The notes: a model not told the origin generated them from the letters alone. 64,000 nt of DNA from Oxyruncus cristatus (GCA_013399855.1 VXAY01006698.1:1542300-1606299); one strand, 5' to 3'. Counted from the stretch's first letter, positions 27,000 to 41,800 are shown. A program made the numbers and translations.

Positions 27000-29900
27000 T
27001 ATGCAGTCTTGGATCAATAAACGCCTAATGACACCAGTCATCAAGCATCTCTGTCCATCTGCATCTTCCATTCCACACTTCAACTTTGATGATGAGATGG
27101 TTTTTGTAAGCAAGTCACTACTCAAACCGGAGTCGTGGGTTTTCAACCTCCAGTGTTAGGAAAAACAAGAAGTCAGTCCCTTTAATATAGTGTCCCTCTA
27201 ATATTCATTTGATCATCTTTGCATTTGGAAAAAAAATATGGTAAAGTTCTTTGACTTTGAAAAGAAACTGATGACGGGAAATCCAATTTCCTTTTGTAAA
27301 ACACTGGTCAATTTCTACCCTTCTGTCAAACGGGGCTGACATTTCAAAGTTGCCATCTGCATGAAGATCAGTAGCTGTGGAGGGAAAAGAATCAAAGTAG
27401 CTCTTCCAATACATCAGTAGGCAGAACTCAACTGTTGCTGCTCAAAACACCTTCTTACTGGCAAACTGGTCAAGAGCTTTAGATCACTTGATGCAGTTGC
27501 GAGCATTAGGAAATTGAGGGGCAAGAAAAAAAACTTACACAAAGCCACATTCCATGGAATTCTGTGCATGTGACACTTTATTCTCTCCTTAGGTATGTGA
27601 GGTATTTTCACTGCAGAGGAGTGCTTGAACTATGAACTTCCTCAAAAATAGCATTCAGTTGCATGTAAGCATGGCATCTCTGCATGAAATCCCTCTGTAA
27701 AATGAATACTACACGGAATTCATGAAAAAACTGTCCTGCACAATGGCAATGTTGGGAGACAAAACCGAACCTTCTAGCAAATAACCTTAGCAAGGACTGA
27801 AGAAAAAAAGTCTTCTAGAAGACTTGAGATTACAACATCAAGAATTCCCAGAAAGGGTGGCATCTGAAGTAACAGTAATCAGATGATCAGGAGTCCAATA
27901 CTTGTCCAGTTGAACAGAAAAAAGGCTGGAGGTTGAATGGAAACCACAGTCATATAGGACCAGGTATTTTTAATCTATTAAAAGAACGGTGGGAAAGAGT
28001 GAATTCTGAACTTCTTCTACTGTAGGAACCTCTTTACTGCACTGAACCAGTGTCACAGCTTATTTTCTAAAAGGCTTTAGCAGCTGTATTAAACTAACTC
28101 AGGTCAGGTGAGAGAAAGCCACTTAAGAACAGAAATAATTTTTTCATAATAAAAGAAAAAAGTAGTGAAAATATAATAAAAACCAAATTTAACTCCTTCA
28201 GAATAAAAGTATTTTCAGAATTGCTATGTACTTTTACCAAAATATGTCTTTTTTTTTTTTTTTAAGAGGCAGCAGGGAATAGAAATTACCCCGTAAGTTC
28301 TGGGATCACAGGTCACCACTTGCCAATTACCTTTTTCTTTTCCTTCTGTATTTCTCATTCTTCAAAAACATGATCAAAGGCAGAATGTAAAGAGAATTAT
28401 TTTAAATTATAATATTCTCACTGTAAGATTCCATTTTCTCTTTCTCAACACTACATTTTAGGTAACATCTGTCTTCCAGACAGTGTCTGTGTTGTTCTCA
28501 GAAACAAGCTCTTATTTCTTCTGTGGTTCAGGGTTATGTTCTAAACAGCAACACGCAGATGAACATCAGCTGAAACCCTTTGTTTGTTTTGGGGGATTGA
28601 TGACCTTTCTGAAGGGAATTTTCTCCTCATCAAAGTTATGTGGAAATATTAAAGCCTCATGGGGTGGAAAAAAATATAAAGAAGTCTAACTCCCTACCAA
28701 GACAAAATTGCCTGATTCTCACAAAAGCCCCATTTGCAGAAAGCTTCCCTGCTTCCCCACCAACACTAGCCATGGAAGATTAATTTACTTCATTATTCTC
28801 AAGAATTCCGATTTCCTTCTCCTTCCCCAAACTCAGATACATTGAAAAATTACAAATGGATACTCATGCAAAAGGGTCAGGTTTAGTGTAGGAGCTATAA
28901 CTATACTGCAGAGCTCTTCTAGGGCAGGGAGCAAAGCTTGCTCCCAGGATCTCTGCCTCCCCATGTTCAACAGTACAGCAAGCAAATCTTCCCACCTCAC
29001 AAGGAAACAATGGAAAAAAGAAAAAAAAAGAAGTAATAAACTGACCAGTATTTTTCATTTCTCCAAAATTAATTTTAAGAACAGCAACCACAAGAGAAGT
29101 ACATTTTATCTGAAGTTTAGAGCAATAGGGAAATAAAACCCAGAGGCTGCAGGCTTAACTGTTTGGTATTTGGCAGAAACAGGTGTCATTTCAGTTAGAA
29201 TGATGAGGATTCACAAAACAAAAACAACACACGTAAACACACACACGTACTTCCAAGGTCACACGTTACTTTGCTTTTAAAGTCATCTAAAGTAGAGGAA
29301 AGGAAGGGGAAGTACCAGTAAACATGAGAACAGTTGCTAAATCCCCACTACGAAGCAGTTCGCCAGATCAGGGTGAACTTGTTCCTACCCTCATTAGTGA
29401 GAATATCTGTTAAGGTAAATACAATAGGAGCACAGATATGGACTGTGAATTCATATTTTTGAGTTGATGAAATGTCAAAATAATCCTTGATCTGAGGGAA
29501 GCAATGCTGTTTACGTGCATATGTACTGCTTTGTTCACCTCATACAACTGGAAGCAGTTCAGCTCTTTTTATTTTGTCAACTGCTATATTAGATGCAGTA
29601 TTTTGATGGAAAATCATATAAAAAATAAACTTACATGTTAGAAATGCAGCATTCTTGAAGTACTGGTTGTTTTCAATTTATAATTTGGGAGAAAAAAAAT
29701 CGCCCTTGTAAGGATGGCAAGTTTTTTCACGGAAAAACAGAGCATAAAGTACTTTTGAGGTACAAAAATATAAAAATATTTAAAGCCTAGAATCTGCAAT
29801 GCAAGGACTGGCCAACCATCTCTATATTATGTGCAGGCTTATTAATTGGTCTCAATTGTCTATGTGCAAAGTGATGGAAAATACTAGCGAAAGTTTGAAT

Positions 29901-32650
29901 CATACCAAACATCTAAAGAGCAGCCTTTCAGAATTCTGGTTTTGTTTTTAGTTAGAGAAATGCAGTATTTTAGTTTCAAATATTTAGCATTTAAAGAACA
30001 GCTGCAGGTATTCCTGACATCATCCTTAACAGAATTACCTGAACCAGATTTATACAAATACTTGGACATACAGTGGGGAAAACAAAAAACTTTCAATCAA
30101 GTGATCCAGTGAAAGTCAGCAGAATTTCAACACCTAACGTGGTTAAATTTTGTTACCCTAATAAAAAAGTTCAGTGACTATGTCCAGTTACAACCTTTAT
30201 GAGTCTGTCTTCCTGAATCACCAAAATAACCAACTGCTATTGGAGACAACCGCACTGTTGGAATTTCTGCAATTTGCAGGCAAGACTTAATCCTTATGGT
30301 CCCACCTTCTTCATCAGTGGTCAAAGTGAAAATTAGTCTTTTGCAAGAAAGCATTCACTATCTAATATAACTCAACCTTCTCTTCTGTCCGTAAGCTTGC
30401 TCCACTGCAACGTACTGTAAAGCAAAGGGAAGATGATTTGCATCCACCACGTTAGGTGTTGTGTTATGTTATGGTAGTAATGCACGCACAAATCTCTCAG
30501 CTACAAATACTCTCTTCACTTACCATTGTCACCTACTCCATTTTCCTATTTCAGCCTCATATTTCATGTTTGTCATACCATTCTCACACCTAGATTTAGG
30601 TCTATAAAACATTTTAATGCACTCTGAAAACTTAACACAAAAAGTTTTAAGATTAGTTGACAACTAATTAGCACAACAGATTCTTAATTAGAAGGCCTGT
30701 ATATTGCTGTAATTGAAGTAGATGAGTTATACAGTAAGATAAAACGCACCTAATTCAAAGTGCTTTTTCTACCATATGGTTTCTCTCTAGTCATCCCACT
30801 CCTTTTCATGACATTTAGATATGTTGGTATGTTTAATCTCATTTATTACTACTTCTAGAAGACAATTGTTACATTAGTATGAAGACTTTGGAGACAGAGA
30901 AAGCTACATTTTCAAAAATTTCTACAGCATTAGAATTGTTACTATTCAATGAGTTCAAAGACTTCTTTGTTCAGGTCCTTCTATTAAGGTAAAAGGTACC
31001 AATATCTCCTCTGCTTTTCCTAGGCTGCAAGCATGTAAGGTGAAGATTTTGCCCCCAAGCCCCAATGCTCACAGGAAACTGTCTCTCAGGTCATAAGAAC
31101 GTATGCTTGTTTAGTCATGTAGCAGCTTATGCCACGTACCCATGTAACAGGTTTCCAAAATATCAAACTAGCTAAAAAAATACCAGTTAACTAAAGAAAA
31201 CTCAAATTCAGATTTGATTTAGGGGAAAGAAAAAAAAAAAGACAACTAAGTAGTTGCATTTAACAAGTATCGGTAAGTCTCAATTTGAGGCAGTGGCTCC
31301 CCTTTTTTTTTTGTTATTGAATTCCCAATTCTAGTTCATTGCAGGACTGCCAGCTATCCACTTCTGGTCCGCTTCTAAATTACCTTAGCATATTCACAGA
31401 AGAACTTGTTCTTCTGCTGGCTTTTTATCTCTCCAGTCTTCGACCATTCCCTGTTTCCTGTCTCACCAGAATACTGTATGACACTTGCAGCATTGCAACC
31501 CACTGGTGGTCCCATATGCCAGAAAAAACCCAACAGGAACAAAATGATGGTCTGGCAATACTTGTCTAGGTAGTACCATATGTTAAGTGCCTTAACAAAA
31601 GCTGTTGGATGAAGAATAGGAGATAGAATCCACTAAAGAAACTTGACCTTCATACTTTTATAAGAAAAGCAAAGTTGAATCCAGAGTTCAGGAGCCACTG
31701 AGCAGCTATTGTTTTCTCTGCTCATTTTACCTCCACCTCACCCTATTTCCCTCCAATCTTACGGTTTGTCCACCTCAATTCCAGTGGATCCAGTCTTTGG
31801 GAATGAACACCCATGAAAACTGCAGAAATTGTCGTGTTTACCGTAAGAATATCTGCAGGGTCATATTACGGGCATTGAAAAAAGCCAGGTTAAGATAACA
31901 AACCTTAATTCATCCCTTCCTGTATGAACGGCCTGTACGTCAAAATACCTGAAAACTGCACTGATACAGTAGAACTTATTATAACTTGCATTACGAATAA
32001 ACTGCACATGCTGTTTTACAGACAATATATATTTGTAAACTTGCTCATGCAAAATTAGTGTGCACAACAGGGATTTTGGTTTTCTAATCCCCACATCTGT
32101 AAAAATGACATTTGTGTCTGCCTTTTTTTGAACTGTGCCCAAACCATCTTTTTAATATAATAAATCTTACACATAATTCATCTGCCAGCCAAACCAATTT
32201 ATGAAGCTGAAACAAAAAAGAATAAAAAGTTATACAAAAAACATGGTGCACCTGGACACTTGATTCCCACCTCCCCCTCTTTTTTGTTTACAAGTAAAAA
32301 GAGTGAACAAAAGAAAAAAAAAAAATCATGGTCACAAAATTTTGACATTTTAATCCTAAACATTACAGGGCAAATGGATGTTGGAACCTACTTCCATCCA
32401 CCATGAGTCAACTTTTTAATTTCCAAACGTGGCCAAATCCACTAAAACAAAGAGTGGTTAACAAATTCTGGATTATGGAAATACATTTCTGGGATAATGC
32501 TAGAAAAGCAATTATGGGAAAAGCCAACTGTCTCCATAAAGGTAAAGTGGAACAATGTGTAATTAGATGCTTTTTCTGTTTCTTACTCATAACCTGTCAA
32601 TTCAGTGCATCATATGGTTCAACATAATGGTCCCCATTTTGGACAAACAT
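27000..32650 (-). other. CAND1: Probable CAND1 3' UTR region (end not defined)
   Basis: This AT-rich, ORF-poor stretch lies directly downstream of the stop codon. Minus-strand AATAAA hexamers (TTTATT on the plus strand) occur near 30842-30847, 29568-29573 and 27577-27582, and ATTAAA variants near 32150, 32350 and 32412. Vertebrate CAND1 mRNAs are known to have long 3' UTRs, so several of these may be used as alternative poly(A) sites. I cannot choose among them, and the left limit given is only a working guess. Short runs of T occur at 28249-28263. Confidence 0.4.
30128..30461. repeat. 16-bp perfect inverted repeat enclosing 302 bp
   Basis: The left arm, 30128-30143, reads CAACACCTAACGTGGT. 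The right arm, 30446-30461, is its exact reverse complement. No target duplication is visible outside the arms and no transposase-like sequence lies inside. If this stretch is transcribed as CAND1 3' UTR, the arms could pair in the mRNA. Confidence 0.8.
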
Positions 32651-32875
32651 CTAACTAGTGTCCATTGATTCCAAGTTAGTGGATGATGAATCTTTTTGGA
32701 TACTTTCAAAGATGGCTGCCAGCTCAGGGTTAGAGCTTATCTGTGACTGAAATTCACTCATTAATGGACTCTTCTCTGCTTCTGGAATGGTTAGAAGCGC
32801 TGCTACAGCCCTCATAGCAGATCGTTTTAGTTCATCTTGCTTTTCAAACTCCTGTTTCACCGAGTTTGCCTTTAC
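32651..32875 (-). CDS. CAND1: CAND1 coding exon 15, last exon with stop (residues 1157-1230)
   Basis: The coding part is 225 nt. The acceptor is TTCCCTAG. It reads [40 protein letters not shown] and so on to NLESMDTS, then TAG at 32653-32651. It encodes the extreme C-terminal HEAT helices. The 3' UTR continues leftwards, but its end cannot be fixed from sequence alone. Confidence 0.98.
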   Translation of the reverse strand, partial: VKANSVKQEFEKQDELKRSAMRAVAALLTIPEAEKSPLMSEFQSQISSNPELAAIFESIQKDSSSTNLESMDTS

Positions 32876-35800
32876 CTAGGGAAAAAATGAAAATATGTTT
32901 GAAACTTTACTTAAATCTCCGCCTATATCCTCTTTAAAAAAAAAGTATGTTAGAAAAACCTATTTCTTTCCATACTAACACTTTGCACAGCTTTCAAAAT
33001 GGCCTAAGCTCTTAAAAAAACCAACCAAACAAAAAATACCCCTAAACATCTTTCTAGCAGAACTGTTTACAATAGACTGAAGCTCCAATACTGCAAGATA
33101 AGCAGAAAAAGGCTGTAAACTACCAAGTCAATCACCAAGGTCAGTAAGTGACAGTAAACTGCCATTATCACATTATTCACAGGTTCCAGAGAATAGAACT
33201 TATTAATAAGTTGACCTCAGAGTAACTGCTTAACCTTCTGTTACAATTTTCAAAGATGTTTTAGTGAAACAGATGTAAATTATCCTTAAAGGCAATCAAT
33301 TTTCTTGATGTGAAATATAGAAGACTACAGCAATGGAAAAGCAAGGTAAATGGCATTAAATGACTGTCACAGCATGCAGGTGGATCAAGACGAGCAGGAA
33401 CGGAAGGAGAATAACTGTGCCAAGATCCAATAATCTTGTCATATAAATGAAGAGGTAGGATAAACAACAAAAAGCCAACAAAAACAGGGCTACTTTACAC
33501 TGCTTTCATCACCCAAATGCTTGTCTGAAATAAAGTAACCATCAGATGTCAGAAAAACTCTCAGTCTTCCAGTTTCACTATTTATAATGACAAGAGATTT
33601 ACATGTTACCCAAGTGGCAGTTAAATTTTTAAGGAATAAAAGAAAGGACATCAAAGAAACGGAGAACTTTAAAAAAGAAGCTAACAAGGCTACCCCTGGA
33701 TTTGTAATTTAAATAAATTTAACACATATATATATAAAGGCACACTTATTTATATTATCCTGCCTATTCCAGCTGATCAATTACAACTCAGAAAACGCTG
33801 CAGCAGTACTGAAGTAGTCTTTAAACACAAGTTTGTTTGTATTTCTGTAGGACAACGCAAAGTAATTAACTTAAATGAATTTAAGTACCTTAGTTGTACA
33901 TGTAGCACGCAAAGGTTCAACGAGCCTATCCAATCTCTGCAGCACCGCGCTTGGACAAAGGGTAGACAGTCTCACCAGCATTAAAAAGGTTAGCATCTAA
34001 ATTGAGGGAAAAAACCAATACAACTATTAGTCATGCCTTGCACATATATTGAGATATATTTTCTACAACGCTGTGTAACCTTTCAAACAGTCACACTTTA
34101 AAGAAAATGGCAAATGTAGTACTATGAAGTACTTAAGCATATGAAGTAATATTTTTACCATGTCAGTTTATTCACTATTTAAAATATTTTGACATAGTCG
34201 TTGCTTTCACAGAGAAAAGTGACAGCTAACCTTAATATCATAGTGATCCTTCAGGCCATCTTCAACATGGTTTAAGAATTCAAATATATCTAGTCTATCC
34301 AAACAGCTATCCAATAGAGTATACATGCACTCAAAAGCTGCTTTCCTTATGTCCAAGCCATCATCCACTGTATGTTTAAATGGTCCCATTTCCACCTGTC
34401 AGCGAACAGAAACACCAAAGTTAAGTAATACATTTTAAAAAAAAAAAAAAATCTATCTACTTGCATATATTTAGCACTGTTTTCCTTAGTTAACATACCT
34501 CTCTGATTAATTCCTTTCTGACTTTCGTTTCATTGTAAAGATGAGGAAGCACAGTATCTAAGAGGTCCCTTATCAAAGACGGTTTATTGTGGGCAGCTGA
34601 GTTAAACGTCACTAGGGCTACTCTCCTGACATTGAGATCTGGGTCCTCCAATGTTTTCAGAAAATCACCTGCAATCGTACAGAAATAAATAACCTATGAG
34701 GATCCTTTTAATCTGCAACTTTAAAATCATCTTTGCTCATCTTTAACCTTTCAAAAAGACATATTTAGTGCAGGAGTTATTTTAATGTAACAGACACCTG
34801 CTATTTCAGCATGATTACACAAATAAAACCATACTCATATGAAAAGTATTAATTTAATTGATATACAGTATTTTGTATAATGAAACAGCAGGTTCATCGT
34901 GGTCATCAAAATAAATGGCCATCACAATGATATTTCAACTTGTTTTCTAAAGATACAGTATGTAAATTAATGAAAATTATATTTAACCTTTGCTTTTATC
35001 CATTAAATTCTCTCAGAATATGCATTAGAAAACCAATCTCTATTCTGCAATTCATGAATTTGAGAACACCTCTCATGGAAACTATCAACATACTGATTTT
35101 TAAACACCTAAATTGGCATATAGTGAGAGTACCTAAGTTACCATAAAATAAGGCTACTCAGTATATATTAACATAGCAACACCTTCTCATCCCACTCTAC
35201 CCTCAGGCATTTTTAAATTAGATTTTTCTATACTTCTATAATACAGCCTTGTTAAAACAAATGGCTGCAAGAATATATCCTATTTTTCCCCTCAATGTTT
35301 GTGAAGTTTTACTAGCTAACTCCATGAGGAGTGAAATTTTTCAAAGGAGAGAACCAACAAGGTGTTAACAATGAAGTGACTTCTACACACAAAAGAAACT
35401 GGGGTAACAAGACTCAAGAAGACTAAGATTTTTTAAGTACTAGATACCAACAGTTTTTTGTCTGAATAATTAACAAATATTTGCAGAAACCAAAGGGGCA
35501 AGGCAGCTTCAGTGACAGGGGAAAAAAACTAAAGCATAAGCAATTCTAGAATGCATTATTAAAAAAAAAAAAAAGTAAGCTTAGTGATGAAAATAACACA
35601 TAGGAATTGACTTCATTTATCCATAAATGGAAACCTTGCTCCCCACAAAACTTTATCCTTTTGAAGATAAATCTTTTCCCCCTGTTAGGCTTAGCAGTAT
35701 AGACAATTTTTACCTATCTTTAAACCTGTAATTAATCAAGTATAAAACATTCACCATAGCATATTAAACAAATCTCTGTTATACAAATGAAAAAAGTTCA

Positions 35801-38800
35801 AAAAGCCACAGCTTTGCAAGGTTCTTTATCATACTGGTGTTACACTGAAAGCTCCGATTACCTAATCCCTGTAAATATATACACAATTCCAAATCCTTTC
35901 AGATCACAAGCATTACAAAATCATAACGACCTATATTTACAATTCAAAACCTGTTAACACTCTGAATTCACACATGCATATTTTAAGTGACTGAATGTCA
36001 AATATTCTGGGTAAAGATGGTACACCATACTACATCAAACTGATTTAATTTGTCAAAAACATGGGAAAGGAAATCATATTTTGGGTTCCATCTCTTGGAA
36101 GTCCTAGCTTTTTGCATTGCCCATGACAGCTTCAATATTTGGAATTTTTAATCATACATTTTTTACTGCTCAGAATTCAAACAAACTAGTATTAATAGAA
36201 ATAACTGGCTGTTACAGAAACATCTTGTAACTCTTCCAACAGTTATTATTAGCAGCTAATCCTAGTATCTCCAAAATATTTACTTCTGATAATACAAAGA
36301 ACAAATTTTAAATATAATTCTACTGCCTGGAAACAAAAGAAGCTGTCAGTAAAAGTAAGGAACTTACCTATGCAGTTCTTCAAGAGTGGGTCTATGGGTT
36401 GTGGATGATCAGAAATAGTGAACTTAACAGCAGTAACCACTGAACTTCGAGCGTACGAGGACCCTAATATAAAACAGAAGTGTGAATACACAAGATTAAA
36501 ACAGAATCACTACAGAAACTAAATCATGCTCAGTGCCATTCATTCTTTTTAGACTTCCAATACTCTTAAGAACACCAAACAAGAAATGTTATTGATTACT
36601 AGCAATGCAATATTTAACTCAAGTAAATCTATGGATAAAACATTTCAAACACAGGAAAAATACCGCAGCACACAATAAGAATGTAATGTTATCTGCTACA
36701 GAAAATTTGAGTAATAAGCCTATTAGAACAGTTTATGTATGATCATACATCAGCCTAGAAAAAAACACTTCTCCCCTTTAAAAGTAGAAGCACGTGAAGC
36801 AAACGTGAATACAGTTCTTTATACGAAACTGATTCACGAATTATGCACAATGATCCATCCCAATCCTTAAAAATTTCAGAATCCCTATCTGAAAAACAGG
36901 AATACACCAAGTAATTTATACCAAAAGGTCAACATGTTGCAATTGGCTTTTTAATTTGTCCTTTTGTCATTCATGCTCCTTCCCCTTTAAGTTTTTAGCT
37001 CTTTCTTAAACATAACATTGTTAATTGAAATACCATAGTCTGAAAGCAGAACACAGAAGTAATTCTTTTCATGTATGACTAGCAACTTCTAGTAAAAACG
37101 GAACCACCTAAGCTTCCATTGTTGGGTGGGGAGGAGCAAAACTTCAAGAGTTATCACAAAACTTCAGCACATCATTTGCAAAACTAGATCTCTTTATTCA
37201 TAGATAGCACAAAGCCATTTGCCTTAAAGCCACAATACGTACACGCATTACTATTGCTCACCTGATGCCAAGTATCCCTTGAGTCGTGGAAGCAGAGTCT
37301 CTGGGTCTATTAATGTAAGCTTGCCCAAGCATTCAGCAACAACATTCCTTGTACCCTCTTCTGCACATTCACAGTGTTTCAGTAGTAAGGCCCAGATGTT
37401 CTCAACATATGGTTTGAGACCAATCACTGACGCAGAGCTAATTATTTCTTTCAAGGAATGAAGAAGAAGGTATTGCCTCTTAGGTTGACTAGTTATTTCT
37501 TGCAGGACAAATGGCAGATACTCAGGAAGATTGCCAACACTAATGCTGCCTAAGGCGTAAGATGCCGCCGATTTTACTTCTTCACTAGGAGAAGAGAATG
37601 CTTCTAGTATGACAGACTTCAGCTCAATTTGTCCACTTAAGTCAATGTGATGCCCAACTTCCCCAAGAGAAAGCAAAGCCAAAAGACGAATGGAATCTGT
37701 GGACCTTGAGTTCTTAACATCTTGAATGAACTGACCTACAACAGCTGGTCCTTCCTTAGGGCAGGCTCGAGTAAGGGCAGCAACACATTTGGCAATGGAA
37801 TAGTAAGACTGCTTGTGAGTAAGTGCTGTGCTCTGTGAGTACACTGGCCCCGTTAACATGCGCAGTAAATCCATATAGCCTAAATTATTTGTACCAGTCA
37901 CAACCAAAGCTTGGAAAAATTCTAGCATGGCACTAAGTGCTCCACCCTGAAGTAGAGGTGATCTTACCAGCCCAATAAGTTCATTGAGAATGGAGCCACT
38001 AATCTTTGACAGGGAGGAAGGATATACTTTAGCCAATGTTGTTAGGAAACTGATGGCCATCTGTGATACGTGCATATCACTTTCACTAATCAGAGGTGGA
38101 AGCTCATCCAGGACAGCGTCAATCATGGCAGCTGTCAAGCTGTCACTGTAATTCTTAATTAAAATATCTAGAGCAGAAAGAGTGCCCAATTTCAAAGCTC
38201 GCTGGTTCTTTCTCAAAAAAGAAGCAAGAATAGGAACTCCTTCCCCAAGGATTGGTCTCAAATCTATCTTCAAAGGAGAACCAGCAATTAATGTCATGGC
38301 CTTCACTGTAGTTAACCGAGTGATCTCATTCTTCAGTCTCTCTAGAAAGATCTGAAGTGTACTAGGCAAGTCTGTGCCTAGGCTGTCACCGAGGCTACAA
38401 ATTATTTGACCCATGCAAGATATTGCCCTTTCTTTGACCTCCTGATCAATGTCAGCAGCCTTTAATCTCTTGATTGTACAAGTAAACAGATCTTTGATGT
38501 AAGGAGTAGCATCAAAGGAAGTAGGCTGATCTAATGGACGAATAACCTTCACAAGTTGTTGGGTAACCAAAAGTGCCTCTGATGTTATCTTGTAAAATGG
38601 GTCTCCAACACAAGCTACAACCGGAGGTACCAATGCTTGAACATGAGGATGAAAGACTTGGGGAGAATGATTGCAGAGGATCACATACAAACAGGACAAA
38701 GCATCTATCTTCAGATTAGAAGAACTTGATTTGTCATTCAGTGAAAAAATTATCCCTGGAAGAAAAACAAAAAATGTATTTTTAGGGTAGGTATTTATAG

Positions 38801-41800
38801 GCTGCTAAAACACTTCAAAATTTCCAAAGGCAGGCAGCTATACTCAATTTATGTTTTCCAGCTCCCAACCCTCCTTGAATGCTTCCAACCCCCTTTAATT
38901 TAATCAATTAGTTTTTAAGCTTCCTCTACCAGAGGATATGGGCATTTTGATGGTTTGTGATGCATTTTATTAATTACAAAGAAATTCTGAACCTTTAACA
39001 CTTCCAACCTTACTTTTCATTGTTACTTCAAACTTCAACATTTTAAAAACTTCAACATTTTCAAAAGCTAAAATATGGACAATATTTTGCTCTGTTGGGA
39101 TGAAAAAGAAGGCAGCTTGATCTTACAATTAAGAAGAAAATTAACTTTTTTTTCGATACAGTAGGGAAAAAACCTTAATCTTGGAGATAACGCTTGTTTT
39201 CAGGATTAATGGAAATATGTCACTAAAATATTTATATGGATTCATACAGTAGCTGGTTATTTTGCCATTTTCTTTAAATAGAAGACCCACTTCAAGGCTT
39301 TTCCAAAAAGCAGTCAGGACTTGAATATTTTGATGTTTCAAAGCTTCCCATCTAATTTAATAAATATTTAAATTAATAACATGTTTCTCATACCTGGTAC
39401 AAGTACAGGAACATGCTGTGTTAGGGCTCCAGGTAACACATTCACTAGTTCAGTCAGCATGTTAAAGCAACACTGACGAGTCTTCACACTTTTCTCCTTC
39501 ATCTGTTTGTGCAAGGCTTTAACTATGTTGGGGACCTGTAATCATCACACATCTGTTAATTGATTCAACAGCTGTCATTTCTTCCATTATTGATTACTGG
39601 GGGGCATATAAAGAAATACGTGCATCCTACCCCTCTGATTTCTCTACAGAACTAGAGAAGTTATAGAAACAGTGGGGAATAAAGTCAAAATAATTGTTTT
39701 AAAAAAACAGTAATTTAACTTTAAAAGGTGATTTCCATTAATAAAACTGTAGAGAGTAACAACTGAAAAGCCACCCAAATAATTCACTTAGAAGAAGTTT
39801 TTCAGCAATAAAATAAAAAACTTTTTATTCTGCAAATAAAGTATGTTGTAGCATACCAAGTTTTATCTTGATCATTAGAGCTTATGTCTGCACACAGAAT
39901 GCACAAAGTAACTATTCTGCTTTGGTAATTTGGCTAAATGACATAGGACATGCAACTGTCACAGGTGATGGTAAACAACTGAAATCAAATAAGGACATTT
40001 GCATGAGTCAGTAATTTCAGTTTCCAAGATTGTTGCACTTTTTTGGGCCAGTTTACCTGGCTTGCTCTCTATGTTAATACTACAGGAATAAACTGTAACC
40101 TGCACGTGAAGAAAGCATGATAAGGCACATTCAATGAACTATCCTTATGAACAGGGTGTAACTTCAGTATCTCTTCTCAAAGATAACAAAAATCTTGACA
40201 AATAACCTGACTCTGAAGCATTGTCAAAGGTGTCTCTCCTTGTTCCATTGCATCAGGATCACAAAGCCAACTTTGCACAGGTCGAGTTTGTTTTAAAAGA
40301 GAAAGATACGCATGAAAAACATCTGCTTTAACATTCTCTTCACGTTCTTTGAATCTGGCTATTAAAGCAGGAGATACAGTTTTGTAGAATTCTGGAAGCA
40401 TTTCATGTCGTGTGCTAACCACAGCGTCCAGACATTTAGCAGCTGCACGCCTCACTTTCCAGCTCATGTCATCATCATCACTATATTCATCATCGCTCCC
40501 TTAAAAAAATAAATTATGCATAAGTTCAAGTCTAGACAAGCAAAGCACTAAGTTTTATTTTAAACAATTAAAAAAGAAGACAGTTGGGTTCTCTGTGTAA
40601 GACACATGAAGAAACAGGTTCAGAAGTATGTTAAAAGCCATTCATATAAGAAGCCTTCTAAAGGGCCTAAGTTGTAATTCTCTGCCAATTTTTTCATGCT
40701 AGTCTTACATACGTATTAATTTTAACTGCAAATAGGAAAAGGAGGGAGGTTCTCATCATATTTACAGCCTGACTACTGATTTAAAGCATATTCCTCTTTA
40801 TTTGTGACATAAACAACGCAACAACAAATACTAGCTGATCAAGATTCAGGAAATTATTCTGTTTGCTTCTTTCTAGGAGTAAATAAACCATGCACTGCCC
40901 CCAAAAATAACAACAACAAAAAAATAAAATAATACAGACTTGTCAGGTGCAAAAGCAACAATTATGCAGCTCATTCTTTTCTTAGGTAATGAGAACGTTA
41001 TCCTCTCAGTTCAGATTACTTGTGTGTCCAAGTTTTCATAAAGCTTATATATGGCAGTGCTTTGCCACCATATTAACAATAAATACATTATGCCTTCCAG
41101 TCTAAAACATTTTTTTATCCTACAGAAAAATACCACGTAATTTTCAATCTATTCTAATTTTATGCATTAGGTAACAATAATATATTATAGTGGAAAGTAG
41201 TGAGAAGCCTTTCCCATGATCTATATGTATTTTCAATTCATGAACTGATGTTCTTCTCACTTTAGTTACACCATGCTACACGCTTCTGCCTTTTTCCACC
41301 TTTCAATCTTTTAAAGTATTTGTCTTGTATTTTGTGTTCACCTTTGGAATCACTGATCTCCAGCAACAATATCCTATACTTTTATTCCAAGAGGTAAATT
41401 CATAAGGTACGTTTAAAAGAGGTACAAAAATTGCATATGAAAGTATACAAGTCACTCAAATGCTGGTACTTAGTAGCAATACCACCTACACCAATTTTCT
41501 CAGACAGGTACAGGATCACAAGCTCACCCTCTCCCCCAAGAGAATATACCTTGATCATCATCATCACCACCATCGGCATCCATAGCATTTTCATCTTCAT
41601 CCTCATCATCATAATTGTAATTAGGATCATACGTAAGATATTTAAGACAAATGTTTATAATAGTAGATACATGGGGGTAAACTTCTTTAGGACACCTGCG
41701 CAACACAAAGTACAATCAATGTAAAATTACTTCGAAGAACTAAAATATTCCTAAAAGACTTCATGCCACATAGTGTACTTTGGAGACATTAGCCAACATG

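Larger units (their letters stand above)
33997..37261 (-). other. CAND1: CAND1 introns 10-13 (non-coding parts)
   Basis: Intron 13 is 33997-34230, intron 12 is 34396-34498 (103 nt), intron 11 is 34669-36367 (1699 nt) and intron 10 is 36464-37261 (798 nt). They are AT-rich with short poly(A) runs near 34438-34451 and 35562-35575. I recognise no repeat or RNA gene in them. Confidence 0.9.

Noticed and set aside
27205..27414. A 69-codon minus-strand frame in the presumed 3' UTR
   Set aside because: It has no family resemblance, no splice context and no sign of a second cistron.
37279..37461. A plus-strand open frame opposite CAND1 exon 10
   Set aside because: It is the antisense shadow of a highly conserved coding exon.
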